Assembly: GCA_017861365.1 (NCBI GenBank)
Contig: JAGFXR010000010.1
Span: 1 to 64,000, forward strand
Direction: 5' to 3'
DNA: 64,000 nucleotides
DNA from: Oscillospiraceae bacterium
Lineage (GTDB): Bacteria > Bacillota > Clostridia > Oscillospirales > Oscillospiraceae
The notes below the pieces were generated by a model. It did no database searches. It had not been told where the DNA came from and saw only the letters and a list, made by a program, of their open reading frames with translations. Below, piece after piece: positions 18,317 through 27,611 of the stretch (its first letter is position 1; each line of letters starts with the position of its first letter). Position numbers and translations under genes: made by a program.

Positions 18317-19390
18317 ATGAATATAGAAGAGATACTGGTGCGTGCGGTGCAGCAAAATGCCTCCGATATTTTAATTGTCGCGGGACTTCCCGTTTCCTTT
18401 AAACTGGGTCAGGTCATTGAGCGCGAGGGCGCGCCGCTCTCCCCGGAGAAAACCGCGGCTCTCGCTCGGGACATGTATGTACTGGCGGGAAACCGCCAAA
18501 TGGATACGCTTCTGCTCCACGGAGATGATGATTTTTCCGTGGGCATTAAGAACATGGCCCGGTTTCGCATTAACGCGTTTAAGCAGCGCGGTTCTCTTTC
18601 CATGGTCATTCGCATCGTTTCCTTTCAAATTCCAGATCCCGCAACCCTGGGCATTCCGGAGTCCGTGATTTCCTTTGCGGACCTGACCCACGGCCTGGTT
18701 CTGATCACCGGCCCGGCGGGCAGCGGCAAATCCACAACTCTGGCCTGTATGGTGGATCACATCAACACCACTCGCAACGCCCACGTAATCTGCATTGAGG
18801 ATCCCATCGAGTACCTGCACCACCACAAGATGTCCGTGGTATCCCAGCGGGAACTCAATCTGGACACCGACTCCTACGACGCGGCTCTCCGCGCGGCGCT
18901 GCGCCAGGCGCCTGACGTCATTCTGCTGGGTGAGCTGCGGGACGCGGAAACCATGCGGGCGGCCGTCACGGCGGCGGAAACCGGACATTTGGTGCTCTCC
19001 ACCCTCCACACCATTGGAGCCTCCAGCACGGTGGACCGCATGATCGACGCTTTTCCCTCTCAGCAGCAGAACCAAATTCGCAACCAACTGGCTCAGGTGC
19101 TGGAGGGCATCGTCACCCAACAGCTGTTTCAAGACGTTACCTCCAAAGGGCTTGTTCCCGCTTTTGAAATTATGAAGCTGAATACTGCCGTCCGCAACAT
19201 GATACGGGAGTCCAAATCTCATCAGCTGGATAATGTCATTGCCACCTCATCGGAGCAAGGCATGATTACCATGGACCAAAGCATCCTGAAGCTGGCAAAC
19301 GCAGGGCGGATTACGCCTACCGCCGCCCTGCGCCACTGCATCAATCCCGATTGGATGGAGCGGCGGATGAGCGGTGCGCTCCGCACATAA
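18317..19390 (+). CDS. pilT: PilT-family retraction ATPase
   Basis: A 357-residue hexameric secretion ATPase. An N-terminal PAS-like domain starts ASDILIVAGLPV. Walker A GPAGSGKSTT is near residues 135-144, the Asp box with EDPIEYLHHH follows, Walker B is VILLGELRDAETM, and the His box is GHLVLSTLHT. The AVRNMIRESKSHQLDNVI segment matches the PilT-specific AIRNLIRE motif rather than the PilB/GspE type, which also needs a zinc-binding region not seen here. The ATG at 18317 has AGGGAGAGA upstream; an earlier in-frame ATG lies inside the previous gene. It probably drives pilus retraction or dynamics for the operon. Confidence 0.9.
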   Translation: MNIEEILVRAVQQNASDILIVAGLPVSFKLGQVIEREGAPLSPEKTAALARDMYVLAGNRQMDTLLLHGDDDFSVGIKNMARFRINAFKQRGSLSMVIRIVSFQIPDPATLGIPESVISFADLTHGLVLITGPAGSGKSTTLACMVDHINTTRNAHVICIEDPIEYLHHHKMSVVSQRELNLDTDSYDAALRAALRQAPDVILLGELRDAETMRAAVTAAETGHLVLSTLHTIGASSTVDRMIDAFPSQQQNQIRNQLAQVLEGIVTQQLFQDVTSKGLVPAFEIMKLNTAVRNMIRESKSHQLDNVIATSSEQGMITMDQSILKLANAGRITPTAALRHCINPDWMERRMSGALRT

Positions 19391-19433
19391 TATACGGCGG
19401 CTGATATTTTTTGGAAAGGTGAGACTTCGTGTG

Positions 19434-19862
19434 ATGAAGAATCTATTCTCTCCCGCCGCGGCGCTTCGCGTCTGCGTTGATTCCGGCACGGGCGGCGAGC
19501 TGTCCGGAATGGCATATAGCCAGAGGCTGACGGAGCCGCTTGTGTTTTCAAATTTGATTCGGCTGATCCTGATGCTGGATCAGCTGATGGACGAACAAAA
19601 TTTTCCCCAGGCATATCAGCGGGCGCGCACCTTTCAGGAGAAGGCGCCGCGGCCCGTCTCCTCCGCCGCAGCTCCGGGAGAAGGCCTCGCTGCCGACATC
19701 GTTCAGTCCGCCACCGGAGCCGCGGGAGCCTTCACCTTGTTTATCACTTCCCGGCGGGAAGCCTCCTGGCAGGGCACCATCGACTGGGAAGACGGCTCTG
19801 CGCCGGTTTCATTTGCCTCCGCACTGCAGCTGATTCGATTACTTGGCAAACGCTACCCCTGA
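19434..19862 (+). CDS. Hypothetical protein, last gene of the pilus-like operon
   Basis: 142 residues, no signal peptide or TM helix. It is not recognised. The N-terminal part (AAALRVCVDSGTGGELSGMAYSQR) and the C-terminal part (WQGTIDWEDGSAPVSFASALQLIRLL) look like small beta-alpha elements. The C-terminal pattern resembles proteins annotated only as hypothetical beside type IV pilus genes. GTG at 19431 directly before the ATG is an alternative start; GGAAAGG lies about 12 bases upstream. It follows pilT by 43 bases and converges on the minus-strand unknown at 19926. Confidence 0.6.
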   Translation: MKNLFSPAAALRVCVDSGTGGELSGMAYSQRLTEPLVFSNLIRLILMLDQLMDEQNFPQAYQRARTFQEKAPRPVSSAAAPGEGLAADIVQSATGAAGAFTLFITSRREASWQGTIDWEDGSAPVSFASALQLIRLLGKRYP

Positions 19863-19925
19863 ACGGGGCGGCTCCAACACCCGACAGCTCTCTCAACTGC
19901 CTCCTGATACAAAAGTGCCGCGGCT

Positions 19926-20429
19926 TCAGCGTGTGGCAGCCGCATTTCCGGTTCCATGAACAAAAAACCGTTTCCCCAAAAGCAACAGGGCGCCTGTCAC
20001 GGCCAGAAACCGCTCCGGATCTTCTTCGGATGCGGCCTGAAAGGGCAGCACCAGCTCCTGCCGTTCCACCAGACCCCCGGACACGGTGACCAGCTCCCGC
20101 TGAACCGCGATGCAGATGTGGCCGTCCTTCATGCTGGAGAGCGTAATGGAATCCTTCGCGCTGGGGCCATAGCTGACCGCGCTCTCCACATGCATCGCCC
20201 GGAGCAGCGAACCGGCCCTGCCGGGCAGGAGCACGGTGCCGCATTCAAGTACGCTTGCCCCGGCCCAGCCCTGCGCCGTGGGCGAAATAATCAGCAGCTT
20301 TAACCGCTGCTGCGCCAGCTCCGCGGGATGACTCGCCCGATACCAGCCAAAATCGCCGCGCTGACCCAATCCGCTTTGAACCGCTTCTGTCAAACCGTCA
20401 TCTTGTCCCCAAATTCCAACCTTCACCAT
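19926..20429 (-). CDS. Hypothetical protein, convergent to the pilus-like operon
   Basis: 167 residues, cytoplasmic by composition, not recognised. It opens with a Rossmann/receiver-like strand (VKVGIWGQ) and has a hydrophobic LKLLIISP strand near residue 50, which could be a receiver-like fold. A second half from about residue 95 (ITLSSMKDGHICIAVQREL) looks like a separate beta-rich region. AAGAGGTG precedes the ATG at 20429; a start six codons earlier lacks an RBS. It is divergent from proS. No function is proposed. Confidence 0.55.
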   Translation of the reverse strand: MVKVGIWGQDDGLTEAVQSGLGQRGDFGWYRASHPAELAQQRLKLLIISPTAQGWAGASVLECGTVLLPGRAGSLLRAMHVESAVSYGPSAKDSITLSSMKDGHICIAVQRELVTVSGGLVERQELVLPFQAASEEDPERFLAVTGALLLLGKRFFVHGTGNAAATR

Positions 20430-20522
20430 GTTAACACCTCTTGGCATCCAGTTTGCGTTGTTTTTCCTGTTTTATACAGGAGCAGCGCGTCCGGCGTACT
20501 GACTGAAAATAAGATGCGTGCC

Positions 20523-20551
20523 TTGACTTTTTCCCTGGGGCAACATAAAAT
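20523..20551 (+). promoter_or_regulatory. Sigma-A-type promoter of proS
   Basis: TTGACT (20523-20528), 17-base spacer, TAAAAT (20546-20551), ending 32 bases before the proS start. Confidence 0.7.
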
Positions 20552-20583
20552 AGAATTTATTTCACAAAAAAGGATTGAAGATC

Positions 20584-22026
20584 ATGGCACAAGAGAACAA
20601 GAAACAGGTGGAACAGATCACCGACATGGAGGTGGACTTCGCCCAGTGGTACACCGATGTCTGCAAAAAGGCTGAGCTGATTGACTACTCCAGCGTAAAA
20701 GGACTGTTCATTCTCCGTCCCTACGGCTACGCCATCTGGGAAAACGTGCAGAAGGAGCTTGACTCCAAATTCAAAGCCACGGGACATGAAAATGTCTACC
20801 TCCCCCTGCTCATCCCGGAGTCTCTTCTGGAAAAAGAGAAAAATCACGTGGAGGGCTTCGCGCCGGAGTGCGCGTGGGTCACCTTTGGCGGCAGTGAGCC
20901 GCTGGAGGAGCGTCTCTGCATCCGCCCCACCTCCGAGACACTGTTTTGTGAGCACTATGCCAATATCATTCACTCCTGGCGTGACCTGCCCAAGCTATAT
21001 AATCAGTGGTGCTCCGTGCTCCGCTGGGAGAAAACCTCACGTCCCTTCCTGCGCCATCGGGAATTTCTCTGGCAGGAGGGTCACACCATGCACGCCACCG
21101 CTGAGGAGGCCATCGAGGAAACGGAGCGTATGCTGGAGATCTACGCCGACTTCTGCGAGAATACCCTGGCCATGCCCGTTGTCAAGGGGAAGAAAACCGA
21201 CAAGGAAAAATTCTCCGGCGCGGAGGCCACTTATACCGTGGAATGCATGATGCATGACAAGAAGGCCCTCCAGGGCGGCACCTCCCACTACTTTGGCGAC
21301 GGCTTCGCCCGTGCCTTCGACATTACCTTTACCGGCAAGGATAACCGGCAGCAGTATCCCCACCAGACCTCCTGGGGAGTGTCCACCCGATTGATCGGCG
21401 GCATTATCATGACCCACGGCGATAACAACGGCCTGATCCTCCCCCCTCGCATCGCGCCGATTCAGATTATGGTGATCCCCGTGGCGCAGCATAAACCCGG
21501 AGTGCTGGACGCTGCGGCCGCCGTGGTCAGCCGTCTTTCCGCCGCCGGGTTCCGGGTGAAATCGGACACCTCCGACCAGTCTCCTGGCTGGAAGTTCGCG
21601 GAATACGAGATGAAGGGTGTTCCCCTGCGCCTGGAGCTTGGCCCCAAGGATATTGAAAACCATCAATGTGTTCTGGTTCGACGGGATAATGGGGAAAAAG
21701 TGTTTGCCTCTTTGGATCAATTGGAGGAAACCGTATCCAAACTGCTGGACTCCGCCCATCACGCGCTCTATTCCAAGGCAAAGCGGACTCTGGAGGACAA
21801 TACCTATCCCTGCTCCACACTGGAAGAGGTCAGGGAAACGATGTCCGCCCGGGGCGGCTTTGCCAAGGCCATGTGGTGCGGCGATCTGGCCTGTGAGCAG
21901 CGCATGAAGGACGAGGCCGGAGTCTCGTCCCGCTGTATCCCCTTTGCGCAGGAGAATCTGGGAGACACCTGCGCCATCTGCGGAAAGCCCGCCCATCATA
22001 TGGTATATTGGGGCGTCGCATACTGA
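20584..22026 (+). CDS. proS: Prolyl-tRNA synthetase, short archaeal/eukaryote-like type
   Basis: A 480-residue class II synthetase that charges tRNA-Pro. Motif 1 region, motif 2 ([22 protein letters not shown]) and motif 3 are recognisable. It lacks the roughly 180-residue editing insertion of classical bacterial ProRS. It ends in the archaeal-type C-terminal domain with paired cysteines (CGDLAC and CAICGKPA) and a terminal Tyr (MVYWGVAY). The ATG at 20584 has AAGGATTGAAG upstream. Because the insertion domain is missing, mischarged Ala/Cys-tRNA-Pro would have to be cleared in trans; a YbaK-like deacylase is encoded at 30441. Confidence 0.95.
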   Translation: MAQENKKQVEQITDMEVDFAQWYTDVCKKAELIDYSSVKGLFILRPYGYAIWENVQKELDSKFKATGHENVYLPLLIPESLLEKEKNHVEGFAPECAWVTFGGSEPLEERLCIRPTSETLFCEHYANIIHSWRDLPKLYNQWCSVLRWEKTSRPFLRHREFLWQEGHTMHATAEEAIEETERMLEIYADFCENTLAMPVVKGKKTDKEKFSGAEATYTVECMMHDKKALQGGTSHYFGDGFARAFDITFTGKDNRQQYPHQTSWGVSTRLIGGIIMTHGDNNGLILPPRIAPIQIMVIPVAQHKPGVLDAAAAVVSRLSAAGFRVKSDTSDQSPGWKFAEYEMKGVPLRLELGPKDIENHQCVLVRRDNGEKVFASLDQLEETVSKLLDSAHHALYSKAKRTLEDNTYPCSTLEEVRETMSARGGFAKAMWCGDLACEQRMKDEAGVSSRCIPFAQENLGDTCAICGKPAHHMVYWGVAY

Positions 22027-22041
22027 CTTCAGTCATCAAAG

Positions 22042-22083
22042 AAACACCGGCCCGGTATCGTTTCGATACCGGGCCGGTGTTTC
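22042..22083. terminator. Bidirectional terminator between proS and the chemotaxis receptor
   Basis: A perfect 19-bp stem (22042-22060 with 22064-22082) around a three-base TTT loop, with T-runs on both strands. It serves the convergent proS and MCP genes. Confidence 0.9.
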
Positions 22084-22091
22084 TCATAGCG

Positions 22092-23414
22092 TCACGCCTC
22101 TTCAAAGAGCTTAAACCGCTCTACCAATTGCTTCATCCGCTTGGACTGATCGGCTACCTGCTCGCCGGTTCCCGCCACATTTTCCGCCGCCAGAGATGTC
22201 TGCTGCACCACACTGGAAATCTGGTCGATTCCCATGGTAACCTGCTCAATGGATTCCGCCTGGAGCTTGGTGGCGTTGGCGATCTTCTCAACGGTTTTGA
22301 CTACATGTCCGGCATTGGCAACAACCTGCTCCAGCGCGCCGCCTGTTTTCTCGGCGATTTCAAAGCCCTGATGAACCGCCTTCACTGTGTTTTCAATCAG
22401 GATGGTCGTGCTGTTGGCAGCCTCCGCACTCTTTTGAGCCAGATTCCGCACCTCTTCCGCGACCACGGCAAAGCCTTTTCCGGCCGTTCCCGCCCGGGCC
22501 GCCTCAACCGCGGCGTTGAGCGCCAGAATATTGGTCTGAAACGCAATATCCTCAATGGTTTTAATTACTTTGCTGATCTGGTCGGTGGTGTTGTTGATCT
22601 GTTCCATGGACTGCACCAGCTGCTTCATCTGTGCGTTGTTATTGGTCAGTTCCCGGCCCAGTTCCTCTGCCTCATGACCCGCATTCTCGGCGTGCCCGGC
22701 GTTTTCCTTGACCTGTATGGAAATCTCATTCACAGTGGCCGCGAGTTCCTGTACGGCGGAGGCCTGTTCAGTGGCTCCCTGAGACAGGGTCGTGGCCTCT
22801 TCGGACATGGTTTCCGCACCTTCGGTTAATTTCGTGGAAGCAACGGAAATCTGACTGATGACCCCGTTGAGCCCAAACACCATCTTTTTCAGGGATTCCT
22901 GAATCTGCGTATATTCGCCTATGTAGGCTTGGGAATTCTTTGACCGTTTGACAAAATCCCCGTCGGACAGATCTCTGAGTGCGGTGCTGATGTCCCCAAT
23001 GATGACCATCAGGGTCTCCGCAGTGGTGCGGCAGCTCTCGGCAACCCTTCCCATCTCATCGTCGGACACATAGGTTACGTTCGTCTCCCAATCGCCCCTG
23101 GCCATTGCCATGGTGCCTTTTTCAATTTCCTGTAACGGCATCACGATACTTTTTGTCGTGGCGCGGATCAGCAGCACACTGGCAACGACCCCCACCAGAA
23201 TGAACGCACCCATCTCAACTTCCACAAACCGGGTGGCTGACGCTACCCGCACGAGCACATCGGGCGGAACCTCATCAATATTCCCAAATTCAGAAACCAT
23301 TTTGAAGACGCTCATGAGCCCGCCCACTACTGACCCGACCAAAATCAGAATCAGCAAGCTAAAGCTCAGCAGGAGTTTTCTTCTGACTTTTAAATTTCTG
23401 TACCACTGATGCAT
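22092..23414 (-). CDS. Methyl-accepting chemotaxis protein
   Basis: 440 residues. TM1 (about residues 12-35) and TM2 (about 68-86) enclose only about 33 extracytoplasmic residues, far smaller than a usual ligand domain. A HAMP domain follows, then a long signalling coiled coil. The hairpin tip carries the conserved [23 protein letters not shown] and [14 protein letters not shown]. It would signal to CheA/CheW. The tiny external loop suggests sensing through the membrane, a partner protein or the cytoplasmic part. RBS TTTTGGAGG. No other chemotaxis genes are in the window. Confidence 0.93.
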   Translation of the reverse strand: MHQWYRNLKVRRKLLLSFSLLILILVGSVVGGLMSVFKMVSEFGNIDEVPPDVLVRVASATRFVEVEMGAFILVGVVASVLLIRATTKSIVMPLQEIEKGTMAMARGDWETNVTYVSDDEMGRVAESCRTTAETLMVIIGDISTALRDLSDGDFVKRSKNSQAYIGEYTQIQESLKKMVFGLNGVISQISVASTKLTEGAETMSEEATTLSQGATEQASAVQELAATVNEISIQVKENAGHAENAGHEAEELGRELTNNNAQMKQLVQSMEQINNTTDQISKVIKTIEDIAFQTNILALNAAVEAARAGTAGKGFAVVAEEVRNLAQKSAEAANSTTILIENTVKAVHQGFEIAEKTGGALEQVVANAGHVVKTVEKIANATKLQAESIEQVTMGIDQISSVVQQTSLAAENVAGTGEQVADQSKRMKQLVERFKLFEEA

Positions 23415-23588
23415 ATAATAACCTCCAAAAAAATTGTAAAAAATGATATTTTTTAAAAAATGGATATTTTTTCAGTGATTTTGTCATTTTTAGAATAACA
23501 CATTCTTTTTTTCTTGTCTATCTCCCTCTTACTTTTTCGAAAAAAGTTTACACAATAAGCCGCTTAACTTGCATGGATTGCCTTTTAC

Positions 23589-23616
23589 TTGACTTTATCA
23601 TTGGTTCCTATATAAT
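23589..23616 (+). promoter_or_regulatory. Sigma-A-type promoter of degV
   Basis: TTGACT (23589-23594), 16-base spacer, TATAAT (23611-23616), 50 bases before the DegV start, in a 251-base AT-rich region shared with the divergent MCP gene. Confidence 0.75.
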
Positions 23617-23665
23617 GATAAGATAAATTTTTTGAAATCTTCCCGGCAAAAAGGAGTCGCATCTT

Positions 23666-24520
23666 ATGATCAGAATCATTACCGACAGCACCAGTGATTT
23701 ATCCCGGGAGCGCGCGCACGCCCGGGGCATCCGCATTGTTCCGCTGACGGTTCACTTTGGGGAAGAGGCCTTTCGAGACGGCGAGGAAATTTCCAACGCG
23801 GAATTTTATGCCCGCCTGGCCACCGCCGAGTCTCTGCCCACGACTTCGCAGGTAACGCCCTCTGAGTTCACCAATCTGTTTCAGTCTTATATCAATGAGG
23901 GCGATGAAATTATTGGCATCTTCATTTCCTCGGAAATGTCCGGTACCTGTCAGTCCGCGGAAATTGCCCGTCAGGCGGTGGATCCTGATCATATTTATAT
24001 CATAGACTCCCGTACCGTCACCTTTCCCCTGGGACTTCTGGTAGAGGAGGCTGCCGCCATGAGAGACACGGGGCTGCCCGCGGCAGAAATCGCCGCGGCC
24101 ATCTCAGCGCTCACCCGGCGTATTCGCCTTCTCTCGGTTCTGGATACCCTGAAATATTTAAAAATGGGCGGCCGCATTTCCGCCGCGACGGCTGTAGTGG
24201 GCGGTATTCTTGGGATCACGCCCCTGGTTGGAATTATTGACGGAAAAGTTGAGTCCATCGGCAAGACCCGGGGACGCAGAGCGGCTTTTCAGTGGATGTC
24301 CGAGCGGCTGAAAACTGAACCCATTGATTTTAATCACAGAGTCTGCTTTGGCCATTCCGACTTTCCGGAGGCAATGGCGGAATGCATGGAATTTTTTAAA
24401 ACCGAGGTCGCGGGTGTGCCGGAAATTCTCACCAGTGACATGGGCGCCGTGGTGGGAACCCACGCCGGCCCCAAGGCCACCGGCCTTGCTTATTTTGTAA
24501 AGGAATCCACGGAGTCTTAA
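23666..24520 (+). CDS. DegV family fatty-acid-binding protein
   Basis: 284 residues of the DegV/FakB fold. It starts IRIITDSTSDLS, has the conserved PTTSQVTPSEF loop (Thr/Ser that bind the acyl carboxylate), ISSEMSGTCQSAE and KYLKMGGRIS motifs and a C-terminal GTHAGPKATGLAYF block. Such proteins present fatty acids to a kinase (FakA) in phospholipid synthesis; no fakA is nearby. RBS AAAAAGGAG. It is a single-gene unit bounded by its own promoter and terminator. Confidence 0.92.
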   Translation: MIRIITDSTSDLSRERAHARGIRIVPLTVHFGEEAFRDGEEISNAEFYARLATAESLPTTSQVTPSEFTNLFQSYINEGDEIIGIFISSEMSGTCQSAEIARQAVDPDHIYIIDSRTVTFPLGLLVEEAAAMRDTGLPAAEIAAAISALTRRIRLLSVLDTLKYLKMGGRISAATAVVGGILGITPLVGIIDGKVESIGKTRGRRAAFQWMSERLKTEPIDFNHRVCFGHSDFPEAMAECMEFFKTEVAGVPEILTSDMGAVVGTHAGPKATGLAYFVKESTES

Positions 24521-24542
24521 ATTTTTGTGAATTTATTCTCAA

Positions 24543-24566
24543 GACCGCCTCATGGCGGTCTTTTTA
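24543..24566 (+). terminator. Terminator of degV
   Basis: GACCGCC / GGCGGTC stem with TCAT loop followed by TTTTTA. Confidence 0.9.
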
Positions 24567-24714
24567 TGTTATACTTTGGTTATGCTAATTAAAGAACCGG
24601 ACAGGCCAGGCGGATTGAATTTATAAATCCCGCATCGGCCCTGTTCGCCCTCGGGCGGAGACTGCCGCTCATAACGCAACAAATCGCGCACTTTTTACTT
24701 AAGGGGATGATGTT

Positions 24715-25893
24715 ATGGAACAGCGGGAACTCTCGTGGCGGGAGCGCGGACGCCTCTGGCTGCGCATCGGAATCCGCGCCGCACTTCTTTTCTCTCTCAT
24801 CGTGCTGGCGGTCATTTTGATCCCGCCCCTCTGGAATCTGCTGGCGCCGTTCATTCTCGCCTTTCTGATGGCGTGGATGCTCAACCCGCTGATCCGGACC
24901 ATTCAAAAGCGGATTCCCATTTCCAGGCGCATTCTGTCAATGCTTTTGGTTGTGCTGATCTTCGCCCTTCTGACCGGCATGATTTTTTTCTTCATCTGGT
25001 CTGTCATCTCTGAAATCCAGTCGTTAACGGATAACTGGCAGTCTGTGCTGGACTCCCTGACAAGCTATGTTTCATATTTGCAGAACTCTATGACCTTCTG
25101 GTATCATTTGCTGCCCGACGAGGTGGTCTCCACGGTCAATGATCTGATATATGGCACGCTGGACCGCGTCAAGGAAGTGGTTCCCAGCATGATCAATTCC
25201 GTTATGCTGAGCCTCAAAAATGTGTTCTCAGCGGTGCCCTCCTTCGCTGTCGCCACCGTTGTGTTCATCATGGGTACCTATTTCATTACCGCGGACTACC
25301 CCCGTCTGCGCTTTCTCATGACCGACCACCTCTCCCCCGAGCTGGACACTTTTCTCACCCGGGTCAAGGCCACCGCCACAGGAGCCTTCGGCGGGTATGT
25401 CCGGGCGGAATTTATTCTGAGCGTCGGTGTGTTTTTGATTCTGCTAATCGGATTTTTGATCACCCGGCAGAGCTATGGCATTCTGCTGGCCGCGCTTCTG
25501 GCCGTACTGGACTTTATCCCCATTATCGGCGCGGGCACCGTGATGGTGCCCTGGGCGGTGATCTGCGTGTTTATTGGGGACTTTCGCAGCGCGGTGGAGC
25601 TGATGGTCATCTGGGGCGTCATCATCCTGTTCCGCCGCCTGTCCGAGCCAAAGGTGGTGGGAGATCACACCGGTCTTTCCCCTATTCTCTCCCTGGTTGC
25701 CATATACGCAGGGATGCGCGTGGCCGGCGTGCTGGGTATGGTGCTGGCTCCCGTCGTGGCGCTGGTTGTCATCAATGTCGTTAGGATGGGCACCTTCACG
25801 CCCTTTGTCTCCGACCTGAAGCTCGCGGCGAACGACTGTCTCCTGTTATTGCGGAAACCGCCCCGAAAAGACCCTCCCGGAGATGCGTCCTGA
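24715..25893 (+). CDS. AI-2E/YtvI-like membrane protein
   Basis: 392 residues with about eight hydrophobic segments, in the AI-2E transporter (PerM) superfamily. Features: N-terminal paired helices (ALLFSLIVLAVILIPPLWNLLAPFILAFLMAWMLNPL), a central amphipathic region with LTDNWQSVLDSLTSYVSYLQ, and the family C-terminal core LLAVLDFIPIIGAGTVMVPWAV ... LGMVLAPVVALVVINV. The N-terminal and central parts are closest in look to sporulation protein YtvI, which would fit a spore-forming lineage (inference). RBS AAGGGG. No operon partner. Confidence 0.85.
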   Translation: MEQRELSWRERGRLWLRIGIRAALLFSLIVLAVILIPPLWNLLAPFILAFLMAWMLNPLIRTIQKRIPISRRILSMLLVVLIFALLTGMIFFFIWSVISEIQSLTDNWQSVLDSLTSYVSYLQNSMTFWYHLLPDEVVSTVNDLIYGTLDRVKEVVPSMINSVMLSLKNVFSAVPSFAVATVVFIMGTYFITADYPRLRFLMTDHLSPELDTFLTRVKATATGAFGGYVRAEFILSVGVFLILLIGFLITRQSYGILLAALLAVLDFIPIIGAGTVMVPWAVICVFIGDFRSAVELMVIWGVIILFRRLSEPKVVGDHTGLSPILSLVAIYAGMRVAGVLGMVLAPVVALVVINVVRMGTFTPFVSDLKLAANDCLLLLRKPPRKDPPGDAS

Positions 25894-26055
25894 TCCGCGA
25901 AAACGCATTTGTCATTTATTGGAATAATATTTTAAAAAGTTAAAATTTCTTTCAACTACACTTCATGATTTATACACAATTTAACGTTACTATAAAAATT
26001 GCAAGGCGGTCATTTAGAATAAACCTTCCATCATCCTAAAAAGGAGCGATTTACC

Positions 26056-27435
26056 ATGTATCAAGACGATCATAATCAAAACACAAACTGGAACTCCTCT
26101 CAGCCAAACTCCACCCCCGGCTGGGGTAACTCCCCTTCCACCGATCCGATCCAGGATATGCAGCCTGTCCCCGTTAAGATAAAAAAGCGCTGGCCCGGGG
26201 TCGTTGCCCTCTGTCTCGTTTGCGCACTGCTGGGCGGCGCGGCCGGTGTGGGCGGTTCCCTGCTGGTGAGCGGCAATGCCTCCTCCAGTGTGCTGAATGT
26301 GAGCGACCGGGTACCGACCACCTCCGTGGCGGTGGCAAATGTGGACGGGCAGACGGAATACACCCTCTCTGAAATCTACGATACCTATGTCAATTCCTGT
26401 GTCGCCATTCAGGCCGGCTCCACCACAAACATTTGGGGTCAGGAGGTCAGCACCGCGTCCTCTGGTTCCGGCTTCGTCATCACCAGCGACGGCTATATCC
26501 TCACCAACTACCACGTCATTGAGGGTGCCAGCAGCATTTCCGTTCTGTTTAACGACGGCTCCAAGTATGACGCGACCCTGATCGGCAGTGAAGAGGAAAA
26601 TGATATCGCCGTTCTGAAGATCGACGCCACCGGCCTTACCCCCGTTGTCATCGGCGATTCCAGCCAGGCCGAGGTCGGCGAGACCGTTTGCACCATCGGC
26701 AACCCCCTGGGCGAGCTCACCTTCTCTCTCACCGACGGCGTGGTCTCGGCTCTCAACCGCACGGTTACCTACTCCGACGGCAGCTCGATTAACATGATTC
26801 AGACCAACTGCACCATCAACTCCGGCAACTCCGGCGGCCCGCTGTTCAATACCTACGGCGAGGTCATCGGAATCACCAGTGCGAAATACTCCAGCTCCTC
26901 CTACTCCTCCAGCTCCGCCAGCATTGAGGGTCTCGGCTTCGCCATTCCCATCAACGACGTCACCGACGCGGTAACCAGTATCATGGAAAACGGCTATGTC
27001 ACAGGAAAGGCCTACCTCGGCATCTCCGTGGGTTCCGTCTCCTCTGAGGCTCAGAACTACGGCGTACCCTCAGGCGCCTATGTCGCCTCCGTTACCTCCG
27101 GCAGCTGCGCCGAAACGGCCGGCATCCAGAAAGGTGATATCATCACCAAGGTGGACGACACCACCATTACCAGCAGCTCCGACTTGTCCGCGGCCAAGAA
27201 CAAGTACAAGGCGGGGGACACCGCGACCTTCACCATCTACCGCGATGGGCAGACGCTGACCGTGTCCGTCACCTTTGATGAGGAACAGCCCGATTCCTCC
27301 ACTGATTCCAGCTCGAGTTCCGACTCCAGCAGCTCCGACAGCGAAAACTCCAGCAGTAATTACTATGGTAGCGACGGAAGCAGCAGCGATTATACCTTCA
27401 ACACACCTTTCGGCCAGTTCAGCTACGGCGGTTGA
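26056..27435 (+). CDS. HtrA/DegP-like membrane-anchored serine protease
   Basis: 459 residues. A cytoplasmic Pro/Asn/Ser-rich tail of about 35 residues is followed by one TM helix (VVALCLVCALLGGAAGVGGSLLV) and a trypsin-like domain with the triad His in TNYHVIEG (about 152), Asp in ENDIAVLKI (about 182) and Ser in GNSGGPL (about 258). One PDZ domain follows (about 325-410), then a tail of Ser/Asp repeats. It degrades or refolds damaged exported proteins. The RBS AAAAGGAGCG precedes the ATG. The Ser-rich tail of about 60 residues is longer than usual for the family. Confidence 0.93.
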   Translation: MYQDDHNQNTNWNSSQPNSTPGWGNSPSTDPIQDMQPVPVKIKKRWPGVVALCLVCALLGGAAGVGGSLLVSGNASSSVLNVSDRVPTTSVAVANVDGQTEYTLSEIYDTYVNSCVAIQAGSTTNIWGQEVSTASSGSGFVITSDGYILTNYHVIEGASSISVLFNDGSKYDATLIGSEEENDIAVLKIDATGLTPVVIGDSSQAEVGETVCTIGNPLGELTFSLTDGVVSALNRTVTYSDGSSINMIQTNCTINSGNSGGPLFNTYGEVIGITSAKYSSSSYSSSSASIEGLGFAIPINDVTDAVTSIMENGYVTGKAYLGISVGSVSSEAQNYGVPSGAYVASVTSGSCAETAGIQKGDIITKVDDTTITSSSDLSAAKNKYKAGDTATFTIYRDGQTLTVSVTFDEEQPDSSTDSSSSSDSSSSDSENSSSNYYGSDGSSSDYTFNTPFGQFSYGG

Positions 27436-27480
27436 TTTTCTCTCTAATCCTTTGATCTGTGCCCATGTTCTTCTCATAAA

Positions 27481-27526
27481 AAGCCCCCCTGATGTAGAAC
27501 ATAAAACTACATCAGGGGGGGCTTTT
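27481..27526 (+). terminator. Terminator of htrA
   Basis: Stem of about 17 bp (27481-27497 with 27507-27524, one bulged G), loop of 9 bases, then TTTTG. Confidence 0.88.
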
Positions 27527-27611
27527 GTCACTGTCCCTTTTACTTGACCTAAGAGGAACTGTCCATTTTAACTAAGCCTGACACCATCGGGAGCCTTTTT
27601 TCACAGTACTA

